Assembly: GCA_030407315.1 (NCBI GenBank)
Contig: JALQPE010000469.1
Coordinates: forward strand, 1-64,000
From: Asparagopsis taxiformis
Lineage: Eukaryota; Rhodophyta; Florideophyceae; Bonnemaisoniales; Bonnemaisoniaceae
Direction: 5' to 3'
Length of the DNA stretch: 64,000 nucleotides
The notes below the pieces were generated by a model. That model saw only the letters and a list, made by a program, of their open reading frames with translations, had not been told where the DNA came from and searched no databases. The position numbers and the translations under genes were made by a program. Of the stretch, positions 40,788 to 51,530 are shown piece by piece. The stretch's first letter is position 1. Each line of letters opens with the position of its first letter.

Positions 40788-41108
40788 ATGCCGAATTATT
40801 ATTTTGCAATAGCAAGTCAAAATTTTTTAATGAATGAAGAACCAGTAGAAGAGATATTACGAGAAAGAACAAATTATTATAAAAGAATCAATAAAGAGAT
40901 TGATTTTTGGTTTGTATTAAGTCCAACTTTTATTCAGTCTCCTAATCTCATTTCGATTAGACAACAATTAACAGGTCCTTGTGCAGCAATAGTTTCATTA
41001 GATGAGAAGTTTATTCATTGGTTAAAATTAAGAATAGGTTTTATTCTCATAGGTCATTTTGAGTCTCCTTCATTGGATGTTGCTCAGCCATTAGCATCTA
41101 TATCTTGA
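40788..41108 (+). CDS. ycf54: Ycf54 (Mg-protoporphyrin cyclase accessory protein)
   Basis: Ycf54 supports the oxidative cyclase that makes protochlorophyllide. The 106-residue product begins MPNYYFAIASQNFLMNEEPV and contains the DFWFVLSPTFIQSP and GPCAAIVSLDEKFIHWLKLR segments typical of the family. I chose the ATG at 40788 over 40767 for the standard N-terminus. It is convergent with rbcR, whose stop is only 3 bases away. Confidence 0.92.
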   Translation: MPNYYFAIASQNFLMNEEPVEEILRERTNYYKRINKEIDFWFVLSPTFIQSPNLISIRQQLTGPCAAIVSLDEKFIHWLKLRIGFILIGHFESPSLDVAQPLASIS

Positions 41109-41111
41109 AGA

Positions 41112-42062
41112 TTAAGGTTCAATAAAGATTATGTCTTGTGCTGGTGTAACAAATAAAGTTAAAATTTCTTGACTAAATGTTTCAGCAGCTTTTGATTTGT
41201 ATCTATTAGGATTGATAATAATAGAAAGCATTCTTTTTATTGTTACATTTTCAATTTTGGCCCAGTGCAAGATACCAAGTTCTAATTCTTTAGCTATAGC
41301 TGAGACAGATACAAAAGCAGCACCCAATCCAGATTGAACAGCATTTTTTATAGCTTCTATTGAGTTAAGTTCCATTTCTATATTAAATCTACTACTATCA
41401 ATGTCGTGTTCATTTAGTACTTTATCGATAACTTTTCGAATAGTTGATTGAGTATCAAGTGCTATGAAACGTAATCTATATAAATCTTCCTTTTGAATGT
41501 TTGGTATTTTTGAAAAAGTATGTGATGTTGGTAAAATAAGTGCTAACTCATCTTCTGCATAAGAAGTAATATGTAGCATTTCTTTAAGTTCATTTGGAAC
41601 TTCACCACCGATTACAGCTAAATCTACTTGTCCATTCGCTACGCTCCAAGATATCAGTCTAGTAGAATGAACTTGTAATTGAACATTAACATGTGGATAT
41701 CTTTGTCTAAATAAACCTATTAATCTAGGCATTAGGTATGTCCCAGTTGTTTGACTTGCTCCAATAATTAATGTTCCACCCTGTAAGTTTTGTACATCTT
41801 CTAATGCTCTGCATGTTTCTTCACATAATGCTAATATTCTACCTCCATATTGTAATAATAAATTGCCCGCTTCAGTTAGTGTTGCTTTTTTATTACCACG
41901 TTCGAATAGAGGTATGTTAAGTTGCTTTTCTAAATTTTGGATTTGTAAGCTTATAGCTGGTTGAGATACATATAGGCTATCAGCAGCTTTTTTAAAACTA
42001 CCTTCTTTTATAATAGCTTTGAGTATTCTAAGTTGATCTAATGTGAATGGTAAGTCTCGCAT
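41112..42062 (-). CDS. rbcR: LysR-family transcription regulator RbcR (Ycf30)
   Basis: RbcR/Ycf30 activates Rubisco and other photosynthesis genes, responding to small metabolites in red algae and cyanobacteria. The 316-residue product has an N-terminal winged helix (about 5-65) with [20 protein letters not shown] and [15 protein letters not shown], and a C-terminal periplasmic-binding-like effector domain (about 95-300). No rbc genes are nearby, so it acts in trans. Confidence 0.95.
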   Translation of the reverse strand: MRDLPFTLDQLRILKAIIKEGSFKKAADSLYVSQPAISLQIQNLEKQLNIPLFERGNKKATLTEAGNLLLQYGGRILALCEETCRALEDVQNLQGGTLIIGASQTTGTYLMPRLIGLFRQRYPHVNVQLQVHSTRLISWSVANGQVDLAVIGGEVPNELKEMLHITSYAEDELALILPTSHTFSKIPNIQKEDLYRLRFIALDTQSTIRKVIDKVLNEHDIDSSRFNIEMELNSIEAIKNAVQSGLGAAFVSVSAIAKELELGILHWAKIENVTIKRMLSIIINPNRYKSKAAETFSQEILTLFVTPAQDIIFIEP

Positions 42063-42265
42063 ATCAGTATTATCTGGATTTCAAATTTATTTGAAGGTAA
42101 TTTTATAAATATGACTGAACAAATAAAAAGTTATTTTGAATTTTGAGTATTGTCTCAAACATTTTATGTATCATAATATACAATATAGTAATAAGAATTT
42201 ATTTTGATAAGCATTATATGATTATAATATAGTGTAGTTATTTATAAATGGAAGGAAATAATATA

Positions 42266-42370
42266 ATGGATATGAGACTTCTAATAGTATTAACACCAGT
42301 TTTAGCAGCAGGTTCTTGGGCTTTGTATAATATTGGTAGAGCAGCATTACAGCAGCTTCGCAGTATGTGA
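42266..42370 (+). CDS. psbY: Photosystem II protein PsbY (Ycf32)
   Basis: PsbY is a small one-helix photosystem II protein near cytochrome b559. The 34-residue product [18 protein letters not shown]... has one hydrophobic helix and a basic QQLRSM tail. A GGAAGGAAA stretch upstream provides a ribosome binding site. Confidence 0.9.
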   Translation: MDMRLLIVLTPVLAAGSWALYNIGRAALQQLRSM

Positions 42371-42529
42371 TGATGACTTCGTATTTGTAATATTTATTTT
42401 GGGAATAAAATTATACAAATTTTTTCCCTGTAATATAATACAAATATATATTTACATCTATGAATAGGAAGAAAAACATTCTATAATAAATATATTCTAT
42501 ATATTTTATTTAATATTGCATTGATTTTT

Positions 42530-42697
42530 ATGGCTGTTCCTAAAAAACGAACTTCAAAATCGAAGTCAAAGTCGCGAAAAGCAAATTGGAAAAGACAAGC
42601 TTATTTAAGTAGTCAAAAAGCATTGTCATTAGCAAAGTCTATTTTAACAGATAAAGCTAGTAGTTTTATTTATTTAAGTAATGAGGAATTAGTGTAA
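42530..42697 (+). CDS. rpl32: 50S ribosomal protein L32
   Basis: L32 is a short basic ribosomal protein. The 55-residue product starts [20 protein letters not shown], the standard L32 N-terminus, and has the [10 protein letters not shown] helix. It lies between psbY and ycf56. Confidence 0.95.
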   Translation: MAVPKKRTSKSKSKSRKANWKRQAYLSSQKALSLAKSILTDKASSFIYLSNEELV

Positions 42698-42804
42698 ACT
42701 GAATAGTTAAAGATGCTTATTGTATAGTTATGTTATTACTTTAATTTAAGCAATAAGTACAGTTTAAATAATAATTTTATGAGATTATAATTAGTAGTTT
42801 CAAC

Positions 42805-43485
42805 ATGGAAATTATTCGCTTAACTAAGAATTACCCATGTTATAGTAATTTATTTGTTAGTTTTGTAATAAAATTACCTAATATTAAAGATATTTGGATA
42901 TTTAACTGTCATGAAGCATGTCAACATAGTCTTATTATACAACATATTAAGATTAGCCAGATTACAAAAATTATTATTACAGATTTACATATAGAAAATA
43001 TTTCTGGTTTATTGGGTTTATTATCTAGTTTAAGTTTAATTAAAAGGGTAAAAGAATTGCATATTTATGGTCCAATTGGTTTAGTTCACTATATTGAATT
43101 TGGTAAAAAATATGCACAAACTAATTTTTGTTATGATTTATACATTCATGTTCTATCAACTAGTCGTGTTTTAGTTAATGATATGTATAATTTTTATGTC
43201 TTCCTCGATAATTTATATTTTAGAGGACTTTTAATTTTTAAAGCGGAAAATGGTAAATTCAGGTTGAGAAAAGCTTCAGATTTTAATTTAGTTTCAGGTC
43301 CTATGTATGGTGCTTTAAAGAGAGGAAATAATTTTCTATTGCCAGATGGTTTTGTAATGGACGGTTATAATTTTTCAGAATATCATATACCTGGGTTTAA
43401 AGTAGCTATTTTGATGAGTAAATATCATACAAGGTGTTCTATGGAATTGACTTATTATGCTAAGTTTTTATATTCTGTCGTATAA
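42805..43485 (+). CDS. ycf56: Metallo-beta-lactamase-fold protein Ycf56, metal site degraded
   Basis: The 226-residue product resembles the metallo-beta-lactamase fold of the RNase Z type. A beta strand is followed by IIITDLHIENISGLLGLL at about residues 57-74, where active enzymes have a THxHxDH-type zinc motif. Here only the second His remains (Asp-x-His-x-Glu-Asn). It therefore probably lacks nuclease activity. The ycf56 name follows red-plastid convention; function is unknown. It lies upstream of rpl21. Confidence 0.72.
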   Translation: MEIIRLTKNYPCYSNLFVSFVIKLPNIKDIWIFNCHEACQHSLIIQHIKISQITKIIITDLHIENISGLLGLLSSLSLIKRVKELHIYGPIGLVHYIEFGKKYAQTNFCYDLYIHVLSTSRVLVNDMYNFYVFLDNLYFRGLLIFKAENGKFRLRKASDFNLVSGPMYGALKRGNNFLLPDGFVMDGYNFSEYHIPGFKVAILMSKYHTRCSMELTYYAKFLYSVV

Positions 43486-43557
43486 AGATTATTGGTTTAT
43501 ATGTAAATTATTAGATACTTTGATTAAAGTAAATTGATGTGGGAGACAAAAAATCTT

Positions 43558-43872
43558 ATGGTATATGCAATTGTAGAAGCAAGTGGTAAACAAATGTTTT
43601 TACGTCCGGGTAATTTTTATGATTTTAATTATATACCTGGTGAACCAGGAGATATTGTAAATTTGAAATGTGTTTTATTAGTTAATAATATGGGTTCTAT
43701 CCACTTAGGAACACCTTGTGTAAAAACAAGTAAAGTACAGGCTATAATTTTGAAGCATTTACGTGGAAGTAAGGTAACTGTATTTAAAATGAAGTCCAAG
43801 AAAAATACAAGGGTAAAGCAAGGTCATAGACAGGATCTAACTAGATTATTAATTAAACAAATTATATTTTAA
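43558..43872 (+). CDS. rpl21: 50S ribosomal protein L21
   Basis: L21 is a large-subunit ribosomal protein that binds 23S rRNA together with L20. The 104-residue product begins MVYAIVEASGKQMFLRPG and contains VFKMKSKKNTRVKQGHRQDLTRL. I chose the ATG at 43558 as it matches family N-termini; GGGAGA lies upstream. It forms the cluster rpl21-rpl27-rne. Confidence 0.94.
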   Translation: MVYAIVEASGKQMFLRPGNFYDFNYIPGEPGDIVNLKCVLLVNNMGSIHLGTPCVKTSKVQAIILKHLRGSKVTVFKMKSKKNTRVKQGHRQDLTRLLIKQIIF

Positions 43873-43914
43873 TCATACAGTAAATACAGTCAAAGGATGT
43901 AATAAAGTTATATA

Positions 43915-44169
43915 ATGGCACATAAAAAAGGTAGTGGTAGTACAAAAAATGGACGTGACTCTAATTCTAAACGGTTAGGTGTAAAGAAATATGGAGGTGA
44001 AATTGTTAAAGCAGGTAATATTTTAGTTCGCCAACGAGGTAGCAAATTTAAAGCAGGTAATAATGTTAAGATCGGAAAAGATGACACTTTATTTTCTTTG
44101 ATTTATGGTACTGTAAAATTTGAAATAGTGAGTAAAAAAAGAAAAAAAGTGAGTGTGTATCCTATTTAA
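43915..44169 (+). CDS. rpl27: 50S ribosomal protein L27
   Basis: L27 sits next to the peptidyl-transferase centre. The 84-residue product begins [24 protein letters not shown], and the GNILVRQRG signature follows. There is no N-terminal extension needing cleavage. It lies between rpl21 and rne. Confidence 0.97.
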   Translation: MAHKKGSGSTKNGRDSNSKRLGVKKYGGEIVKAGNILVRQRGSKFKAGNNVKIGKDDTLFSLIYGTVKFEIVSKKRKKVSVYPI

Positions 44170-44226
44170 AAAAAGGATTAACAGATCATATATTTTTCTA
44201 ATTAGTAGTTAAGCTATATTTATAGA

Positions 44227-45675
44227 ATGGTTAAAAAAATAGTAATTTCTCGTTTTAATAATATAGCAGCAATTTTACAAAATCATAAGATTCAAGAAAT
44301 TATTGCTATAAATAATAAATATCAGGTTAATGATATTTATTTAGGCACTGTACAAAAAATCTTTTCTAGTATTAATGCAGCTTTTGTAAAATTAGGTGAA
44401 TATGGTAAAAGTGGTTTTATTCATATTAGTGATATAAAACCGTTGAAAAAAGGTCGAATGGTTAATCATATTACAGATATATTATCAATTAATCAACTAG
44501 TATTAGTTCAAATTATTAAAGAGCCAACTCTTAATAAAGGACCTAGATTAACTGCTAATATTAATCTAATCGGTAGGTATTTAATACTTATGCCTTTTAG
44601 TAATACAGTATGTATTTCACATAAAATTTATGATCATTCAGAGCGAGTATATTTAAATGCTTTAGCAATGTTACTAAAGCCAGCTATAATGGGCTTGTTT
44701 GTTCGTTCTTCTGCACAAGGTATTACAGAAGAAGCTATTCTTGAAGATCTTAAATTACTTAGAGACCAATGGAGTTTTATACAAAAGTCTGCGGTTACTA
44801 TAAAGTTTCCATCATTAATATATAAAGATGAAGATTTAGTTCAAAGGATAGTGAGAGATTATTATGATGATAGTGTAAAGAAAATTATTATTGATTCGCA
44901 AGATGGTCTTTTGCAAGTACGCTATCATTTAAATAAATGGCAATGTATTTCTTCTTATACTAATATGAAGTTACAGTTATATAATAAATCTGAGTGTCTT
45001 CTAGATCAATTTCAAGTAAAGAATACTGTCTCAGAGGCTCTAAAGCCCAAAATACAGCTCTCATCAGGTGGTTATATTTTTATTGAAAATAATGAAGCTT
45101 TAACTGTAATAGATGTTAATTCAGGTTCATTTAATAAATCTGAAAATTCTAAGGAAGCTATATTGCGTACAAATTGTTATGCTGCTATTGAAATAGCCTA
45201 TCAATTGAAGATACGTAATATTAATGGTGTGATTATTATTGATTTTATTGATATGCAGTCACAAAGGGATCAGTTACAATTATTAGAACATTTTAGTAAT
45301 TTATTAAAGTTAGATCATGCAAAACCACAAATAGTGCAGTTATCTGAATTAGGTTTAGTAGAATTGACACGTAGACGTAGAGGTCAAAGTTTACTTGAAT
45401 TATGTCGTGGAAAAAATCATTGTTATCTTAATAATATTTTTAATTCTATAAATTTATCTCACTCTTTGCAAGGTAGAAAAGATATAGTAATTCATCAAAA
45501 AATTAATTTGCTTTTTTTTAATAAGAAATTTTTCAATTCTTTAACTGTGGTGACAAAGAAGGATAATTCTAAACGTTTTATTCATGTTTGTACTGACAAT
45601 CGTATTAATATAGTGAAGCCCCGTGCTAATTATATTGTTCCTTTTTTATTATATTCTCGCATTATTGGTACTTGA
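44227..45675 (+). CDS. rne: Ribonuclease E/G
   Basis: RNase E/G is an endonuclease that starts mRNA decay and processes rRNA. The 482-residue product covers the catalytic half only. An N-terminal S1 domain (about 35-120) contains FVKLGEYGKSGFIHISDI. The catalytic core has DVNSGSFNKS and NGVIIIDFIDM, holding the two metal-binding Asp residues. The Cys pair of the zinc link is suggested by CRGKNHC near 398-404. The long C-terminal degradosome scaffold of E. coli RNase E is absent, as in other plastid forms. It follows rpl27 by 57 bases. Confidence 0.93.
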   Translation: MVKKIVISRFNNIAAILQNHKIQEIIAINNKYQVNDIYLGTVQKIFSSINAAFVKLGEYGKSGFIHISDIKPLKKGRMVNHITDILSINQLVLVQIIKEPTLNKGPRLTANINLIGRYLILMPFSNTVCISHKIYDHSERVYLNALAMLLKPAIMGLFVRSSAQGITEEAILEDLKLLRDQWSFIQKSAVTIKFPSLIYKDEDLVQRIVRDYYDDSVKKIIIDSQDGLLQVRYHLNKWQCISSYTNMKLQLYNKSECLLDQFQVKNTVSEALKPKIQLSSGGYIFIENNEALTVIDVNSGSFNKSENSKEAILRTNCYAAIEIAYQLKIRNINGVIIIDFIDMQSQRDQLQLLEHFSNLLKLDHAKPQIVQLSELGLVELTRRRRGQSLLELCRGKNHCYLNNIFNSINLSHSLQGRKDIVIHQKINLLFFNKKFFNSLTVVTKKDNSKRFIHVCTDNRINIVKPRANYIVPFLLYSRIIGT

Positions 45676-45709
45676 ACAAATGTATAATAATTTTTGTTGG
45701 TATAAGTAA

Positions 45710-45750
45710 TTAAAGCTGTCTGTACTATATAGTAATACAGACAGCTTTAA
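45710..45750. terminator. Bidirectional hairpin between rne and psbA
   Basis: A perfect 15-bp stem (45710-45724 with 45736-45750) has an 11-nt loop. Its core, AAGCTGTCT and AGACAGCTT, recurs in the hairpin at 58068-58105. It lies between two convergent genes. Confidence 0.8.
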
Positions 45751-45784
45751 ATAATATAATGATTTATAATTTAAATTATCTTAA

Positions 45785-46885
<1,101 letters not shown>

Positions 46886-46930
46886 TTAGGATGAATGAAG
46901 ATACTTCCCAAGCAGATCTTGTTGTATTTA

Positions 46931-46959
46931 TTATTACAAGTATGTTATGACTTTGTAAA
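46931..46959 (-). promoter_or_regulatory. Probable psbA promoter
   Basis: Read on the minus strand, TTTACA (46954-46959) is followed 17 bases later by TAATAA (46931-46936). These resemble sigma70 -35 and -10 boxes and lie 64 bases upstream of the psbA ATG. Confidence 0.55.
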
Positions 46960-47121
46960 GTTTTAGTATTAATTATTTATTTAGGTTCAGTAAGTTTAAA
47001 TTAATGAGTATTATTTGCTTGACCTTTTTTTCTGAATCAATAAAACTATAATATAAGTGATAAATGGTTTAATTACGATAATCATCTTTCATTTATATAT
47101 TTGAATATTTTTAAATTTTAT

Positions 47122-47508
47122 ATGTCACATTTTAGTAGAATTAAAACAACTATACGTAATTTGAACGTTTTGCAAAAAACTTTATCTTATATGGATTTAG
47201 ATTATAAATGCGGTAGATATGAAATAAAAGACTATGATGGTAATACTCAATTGCTAGATATTTTAATTAAGGGAAAAAATGATTTTTCCTATGGTTTTAT
47301 ATTAAATAATGCAGAGTATGTATTAGTTGCTGATTTACAATTATGGAATCAACCTACATCTATAGAGAAGTTTATGGATACAGTCACTCAGTTGTATGCT
47401 TATAATATGATTGTAGATCAAAGTTGTATGGAAGGTTTTAATTGCATTTCTAATAATGTTGAACGAGATGGATCTATCAATTTAGTTATGCAAAGATGGA
47501 ATTATTAA
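47122..47508 (+). CDS. ycf35: Conserved protein Ycf35
   Basis: Ycf35 is a small conserved cyanobacterial and plastid protein (DUF1257 type) of unknown function. The 128-residue product begins MSHFSRIKTTIRNLNVLQKT, the family N-terminus, and ends SINLVMQRWNY. I chose the ATG at 47122; the upstream TTG at 47101 adds non-family residues. It diverges from psbA, with the promoter region of both in the 254 bases between. Confidence 0.9.
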   Translation: MSHFSRIKTTIRNLNVLQKTLSYMDLDYKCGRYEIKDYDGNTQLLDILIKGKNDFSYGFILNNAEYVLVADLQLWNQPTSIEKFMDTVTQLYAYNMIVDQSCMEGFNCISNNVERDGSINLVMQRWNY

Positions 47509-47520
47509 TATTAATTTGAT

Positions 47521-47603
47521 TACGGACGGAGAGACTTGAACTCTCACGAGATATTCTCACTAGAACCTAAATCTAGCGTGTCTACCAATTCCACCACGTC
47601 CGC
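47521..47603 (-). tRNA. trnL(uag): tRNA-Leu (TAG)
   Basis: This is an 83-nt class II cloverleaf with a long variable arm and anticodon TAG in an ATTTAGG loop. The acceptor GCGGACG pairs with CGTCCGT. Confidence 0.95.
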
Positions 47604-47744
47604 ACTAAATTATGTCTACTACAATATATCAAAGCTTTGTATTAAATACAAGTCTTTAATTTAGTATAGTTATTTTTATTAATTAATATTGTACTTGTAT
47701 TTTATTTCATTATTTGATATATTCTCTTTAAGCATATTTCTTAA

Positions 47745-47816
47745 TCCTCAGTAGCTCAGTGGTAGAGCGATCGGCTGTTAACCGATTGGTCGTAGGTTCA
47801 AATCCTTCCTGGGGAG
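47745..47816 (+). tRNA. trnN(guu): tRNA-Asn (GTT)
   Basis: This is a 72-nt cloverleaf with anticodon GTT in a CTGTTAA loop. The acceptor TCCTCAG pairs with CTGGGGA, and the discriminator is G. It lies just before ccdA. Confidence 0.94.
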
Positions 47817-47836
47817 TATTATTTTTCTTAGTAATT

Positions 47837-48565
47837 ATGCATATGTTATCCTTATTTAACTCCTTTGAGCTATATATATATTTAGTCCAGCAAAAGATGT
47901 ATTTATTTATATCCACTGAATCTTCTTCTACAAATGTTATTATGATTGTTATTTTTTTTATTTGTGGATTTTTAACTAGCTTCAGTCCTTGTTTAGTATC
48001 TATGTTTCCAATTGTATTTTCTTATGTTGGTTCACAGAATATAGGTTCTTTTAAAAAGATTATATTTTTGTTAGGTTTTGCTAGTAGCTTATTATGTATG
48101 ATCATATTTACAATATTCTTTAAACAAAATTATCAGTTATTAAGATCATCGGTACCTCTATTATCTTCTATTATTATGATTTTGATTAGTTTAAATTTAT
48201 TAAATATCATTCAGTTTAGTTTTGTAATACCTGATTTGCAATGGTTATTTATGCTGACTTCAAATTTTTCTATTCAAGCGTATGTGATGGGTTTTATTCT
48301 AGGTTTAAGTTCCTCTACATGTAGTACTCCAGTTTTAATATCATTAACTTTTTGGTTGAATTATTCAATTAATTTGAATATTATTAGTTATGTATTATTT
48401 TATTTGATGGGTTCTATATTTCCTTTAAGTATTTTTATAAATACTGCTTTGTATTATCATAAATTTAAAAGATATATACGAGTATGGAATTATGTTACTC
48501 CATGTAGTGGATCCATACTCTTAGGTTTTAGTATTTTATCTTTTTTAAATTATGCATTAATATAA
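47837..48565 (+). CDS. ccdA: Thiol-disulfide membrane transporter CcdA (DsbD core)
   Basis: CcdA passes reducing equivalents across the thylakoid membrane so that apocytochrome CXXCH thiols stay reduced for heme attachment. The product is about 242 residues from Met at 47837, with about six membrane helices. It has two conserved Cys: one in TSFSPCLVSMFP, the DsbD-type Cys-Leu-Val pattern, and one in SSSTCSTPVL. Met at 47843 is also possible. The open frame upstream to 47759 crosses trnN and is not used. It precedes ccs1, its functional partner, by 64 bases. Confidence 0.9.
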   Translation: MHMLSLFNSFELYIYLVQQKMYLFISTESSSTNVIMIVIFFICGFLTSFSPCLVSMFPIVFSYVGSQNIGSFKKIIFLLGFASSLLCMIIFTIFFKQNYQLLRSSVPLLSSIIMILISLNLLNIIQFSFVIPDLQWLFMLTSNFSIQAYVMGFILGLSSSTCSTPVLISLTFWLNYSINLNIISYVLFYLMGSIFPLSIFINTALYYHKFKRYIRVWNYVTPCSGSILLGFSILSFLNYALI

Positions 48566-48629
48566 TAATATTAATAAAGATATATATGTAATTTAACTAT
48601 GTATTTTATAAAATTAAAAAAATATTTGT

Positions 48630-49916
48630 ATGAAAAATCTTACATGGAATATTCTTAAAAAATTAGGAAATCTAAACTTTTCTATATTTATATTATTATT
48701 GATAGCTAGTATTAGTGTTTTTGGAACTATTATACCTCAAGACCAGAATCTTAGTTATTATCAATTTAATTATCCAGTGCATCATTCATTATTGAATTTG
48801 AACTGGCAGATTATTATGAATTACAACTTAAATCATGTTTATACCACATGGTGGTTTATATTACTTTTAGTAATATTTTTTACGAGTTTGATAGTTTGTA
48901 CGTTTTCAAGGCAATTACCAGGTTTGAAAAAAGCCAGGAAATGGAAATTTTTTCAACAGACACAATCTTTGAGACGATATAAAAATTATCGGATCTTAAA
49001 TGTTAAGTTATTATCTAATATTCTATATGTTTTGAATGCTCGAGAATATTATGTATTTCATAAAAAATCTAGTATTTATGCTTATAAGGGTTTAATGGGT
49101 CGTGTAGCACCTGTTTTTGTACATATTAGTATTATTTTAACTTTAATAGGATCTATGGTTGGTCTATTTGGTGGTTTTATGGTGCAAGAAATGGTCCCTA
49201 ATGGAGAAGTTTTTCATATACAAAATATAATTAAATCCGGTTGTATTAGTCGTTTACCAAATTTGGTAGGTAAAGTTAACTATTTTGAAATAGATTATAA
49301 TATAGATAATTCTGTAAAGCAATTTTTGTCATCTATTTCGTTATTAGATAATCAAGGTCATCCGTTGATTAATAAAGTGATTTCGGTAAATCAACCTTTA
49401 AAATATAAAGGTATTACATTATATCAAACAGATTGGCAAATAGATTCGTTGCGCTTACGAATAGGTACTGATATGTATATCCAAAAAAAATTAGATAAAA
49501 TTAAAATAGGTGATACATATATATGGGTATGTGATATTTCTATGAGTCCTAATATGAAGATCTTTCTTGTGGTTTCGAGTTTAAAAGATAAGATTTTGAT
49601 ATATGATTTTAAGGGTAGGTTATTAAATGCTTTAAATTTAAATGAAAATATACAAATTGGAGATAGTTTCTTGATGATTAAAGAAATTATGGTTAGTACG
49701 GGCTTGCAAATTAAAACAGATCCAGGTCTTTATATTGTATATTCAGGTTTTTTGATGTTAATGGTGAGTATATCAGTTAGTTATATTTCTTACTCACAAA
49801 TTTGGCTGAATGGTTATGGTGATAGTATTGAATTGGGTGGTGTTACTAATAGAGCAGAATTGACTTTTGAAGAAGATATTATTGCTTTACAAAGACAATA
49901 TTCTAAATATAATTAA
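48630..49916 (+). CDS. ccs1: Cytochrome c biogenesis protein Ccs1 (CcsB, ResB family)
   Basis: Ccs1 works with CcsA in system II cytochrome c maturation, attaching heme to cytochrome f, c550 and c6 in the lumen. The 428-residue product has three N-terminal membrane helices (about 18-35, 75-95, 163-185), a large lumenal domain, and a final helix (about 370-390). ResB motifs FGTIIPQ and VHISIILTLIGSMVG are visible. ccsA itself is not in this window. It follows ccdA. Confidence 0.93.
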   Translation: MKNLTWNILKKLGNLNFSIFILLLIASISVFGTIIPQDQNLSYYQFNYPVHHSLLNLNWQIIMNYNLNHVYTTWWFILLLVIFFTSLIVCTFSRQLPGLKKARKWKFFQQTQSLRRYKNYRILNVKLLSNILYVLNAREYYVFHKKSSIYAYKGLMGRVAPVFVHISIILTLIGSMVGLFGGFMVQEMVPNGEVFHIQNIIKSGCISRLPNLVGKVNYFEIDYNIDNSVKQFLSSISLLDNQGHPLINKVISVNQPLKYKGITLYQTDWQIDSLRLRIGTDMYIQKKLDKIKIGDTYIWVCDISMSPNMKIFLVVSSLKDKILIYDFKGRLLNALNLNENIQIGDSFLMIKEIMVSTGLQIKTDPGLYIVYSGFLMLMVSISVSYISYSQIWLNGYGDSIELGGVTNRAELTFEEDIIALQRQYSKYN

Positions 49917-49931
49917 AATGAAATATATAAA

Positions 49932-50498
49932 TTATGTATTTAGAAAATTTTTGATTATATAGTTCCCATGATTTGTCCATAAGCTTTCAGGATGAAATTG
50001 TATTCCTCTAATATGAGAATATTTTTTATGACGACATCCCATAATTAATCCATCAGTTGTCCATGCAGTTATTTCAAGATCAGTTGGTAGATTTTTTGTA
50101 TCAATAGCTAAGCTATGATATCTAGCAGCTATAAATGGGTTTGGTAAGCCATGGAATAAATCTTGATTGTTATGTAAAATTTGGCTGATTTTACCATGCA
50201 TAGGATTTTTTAATTGACAAATCTTACTTCCGTAAGCGTATCCAATACTTTGATGACCTAAACATATACCTAGTATAGGTATTTTGTTTGCATATTTTTT
50301 TATTAATTTTAAACAAATGCCTGTATCAGCAGGATTTCCTGGCCCAGGTGAAATTATTATATGACTAGGATTGATGATCAGTATTTCTTCTAAGGAAATT
50401 TCATCATTTCTTTTAATTTGTATATTGAATCCTAATGCACCAACATATTGTACTAAATTTTGTGTAAAGCTGTCGTAATTGTCTATTATTAAAATCAT
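49932..50498 (-). CDS. trpG: Anthranilate synthase component II (glutamine amidotransferase)
   Basis: TrpG supplies ammonia from glutamine to anthranilate synthase for tryptophan. The 188-residue product begins MILIIDNYDSFTQNLVQYVG. The catalytic triad is Cys in LGICLGHQ (about 79), then His and Glu in IQFHPESL. trpE is not in the window. It lies downstream of thiG on the same strand. Some relatives serve p-aminobenzoate synthesis (PabA), which cannot be excluded. Confidence 0.95.
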   Translation of the reverse strand: MILIIDNYDSFTQNLVQYVGALGFNIQIKRNDEISLEEILIINPSHIIISPGPGNPADTGICLKLIKKYANKIPILGICLGHQSIGYAYGSKICQLKNPMHGKISQILHNNQDLFHGLPNPFIAARYHSLAIDTKNLPTDLEITAWTTDGLIMGCRHKKYSHIRGIQFHPESLWTNHGNYIIKNFLNT

Positions 50499-50543
50499 AT
50501 ATTTGTAATAGTATAAGTATATTTAATTAAGATAAAACGCCTA

Positions 50544-51389
50544 TTATATAGATGTGATATCTGGTTTGGGAGAACTTGGTTGTGCATAATTATGTTTTTT
50601 CATCCTACCAGCTAAATATGCCTTGCGGCCTGATATAATACTCAATTTCATAGCTTCTGCCATTAATATAGGAGATTTTGCTTGGGCTACCGCTGTATTT
50701 AATAATACAGCAGATGCACCTAATTCCATTGCTTTATTAGCTTCACTTGCAGTTCCAATTCCAGCATCAATAATAATTGGTATTTTAGAATTTTCAATAA
50801 TTATTTGTATATTTAGTAAATTTTGTAGTCCTTGCCCTGAACCAATAGGAGATCCTAAAGGCATTATTGTTGCACATCCAATTTCTTCAAGTTGTTTAGC
50901 TAATAGGGGATCGGGACTTATGTACGGTAAAACAGTAAAATTTTTTTGAACTAAGTACTCGGCTGCTTTCAAGGTTCCGAGAGGATCAGGAAATAGGTAT
51001 TTTGGATCAGGAATTACTTCTAGTTTAACGAAGTTATTATCTATTTGACCTAATTTTTTTGCCATTTCTCTTCCTAAAGTAGCTATTCTTATTGCTTCTT
51101 CTGCTGTTTGACAGCCAGCTGTATTAGGTAAAAGCCATAATTTTTGCCAATCAAGGCTATCAATGAGATTTCTTTGTCCAATATTTTTAGCACTTTTAGC
51201 TCTTCTAATAGCTACAGTAATTATAGATGCATTACTAGCATTAATGCTATTATGTGCATTCTTTATATTATTATATTTTCCTGTACCAAGCATTAATCTT
51301 GAATGGAATTTTTTATGACCTATAAGTAAAAAATCTGTATTATTGTTTATATTATTTATAGATGAATTTGATAATTGTTTTAATGACAT
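50544..51389 (-). CDS. thiG: Thiazole synthase ThiG
   Basis: ThiG makes the thiazole phosphate of thiamine from deoxyxylulose phosphate, dehydroglycine and the ThiS thiocarboxylate. The 281-residue product has a TIM barrel with the Schiff-base Lys in FVKLEVIPD and glycine-rich phosphate-binding loops ([10 protein letters not shown]). The first 20 residues are non-conserved and the start could be slightly downstream. thiS lies at 10.3 kb. trpG follows. Confidence 0.95.
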   Translation of the reverse strand: MSLKQLSNSSINNINNNTDFLLIGHKKFHSRLMLGTGKYNNIKNAHNSINASNASIITVAIRRAKSAKNIGQRNLIDSLDWQKLWLLPNTAGCQTAEEAIRIATLGREMAKKLGQIDNNFVKLEVIPDPKYLFPDPLGTLKAAEYLVQKNFTVLPYISPDPLLAKQLEEIGCATIMPLGSPIGSGQGLQNLLNIQIIIENSKIPIIIDAGIGTASEANKAMELGASAVLLNTAVAQAKSPILMAEAMKLSIISGRKAYLAGRMKKHNYAQPSSPKPDITSI

Positions 51390-51530
51390 TTTTTATTTTG
51401 TTGTTATAAGATGGTTTGAAAAAGGTTTTGTATCTATTGTAAAATTAACGTGCGTTATATTTAAAATATGTGTATGAATCATAGCATATTGTTATTTTAG
51501 TATTTTAAATGTACTATATTTCATATTTTT

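Noticed and set aside
47017..47060. TTGACC with TATAAT as promoter for ycf35
   Set aside because: The spacing is about 22 bases, too long for a normal sigma70 promoter.
47759..47836. Longer ccdA start upstream
   Set aside because: It crosses trnN, and the residues are not CcdA-like, so I used Met at 47837.
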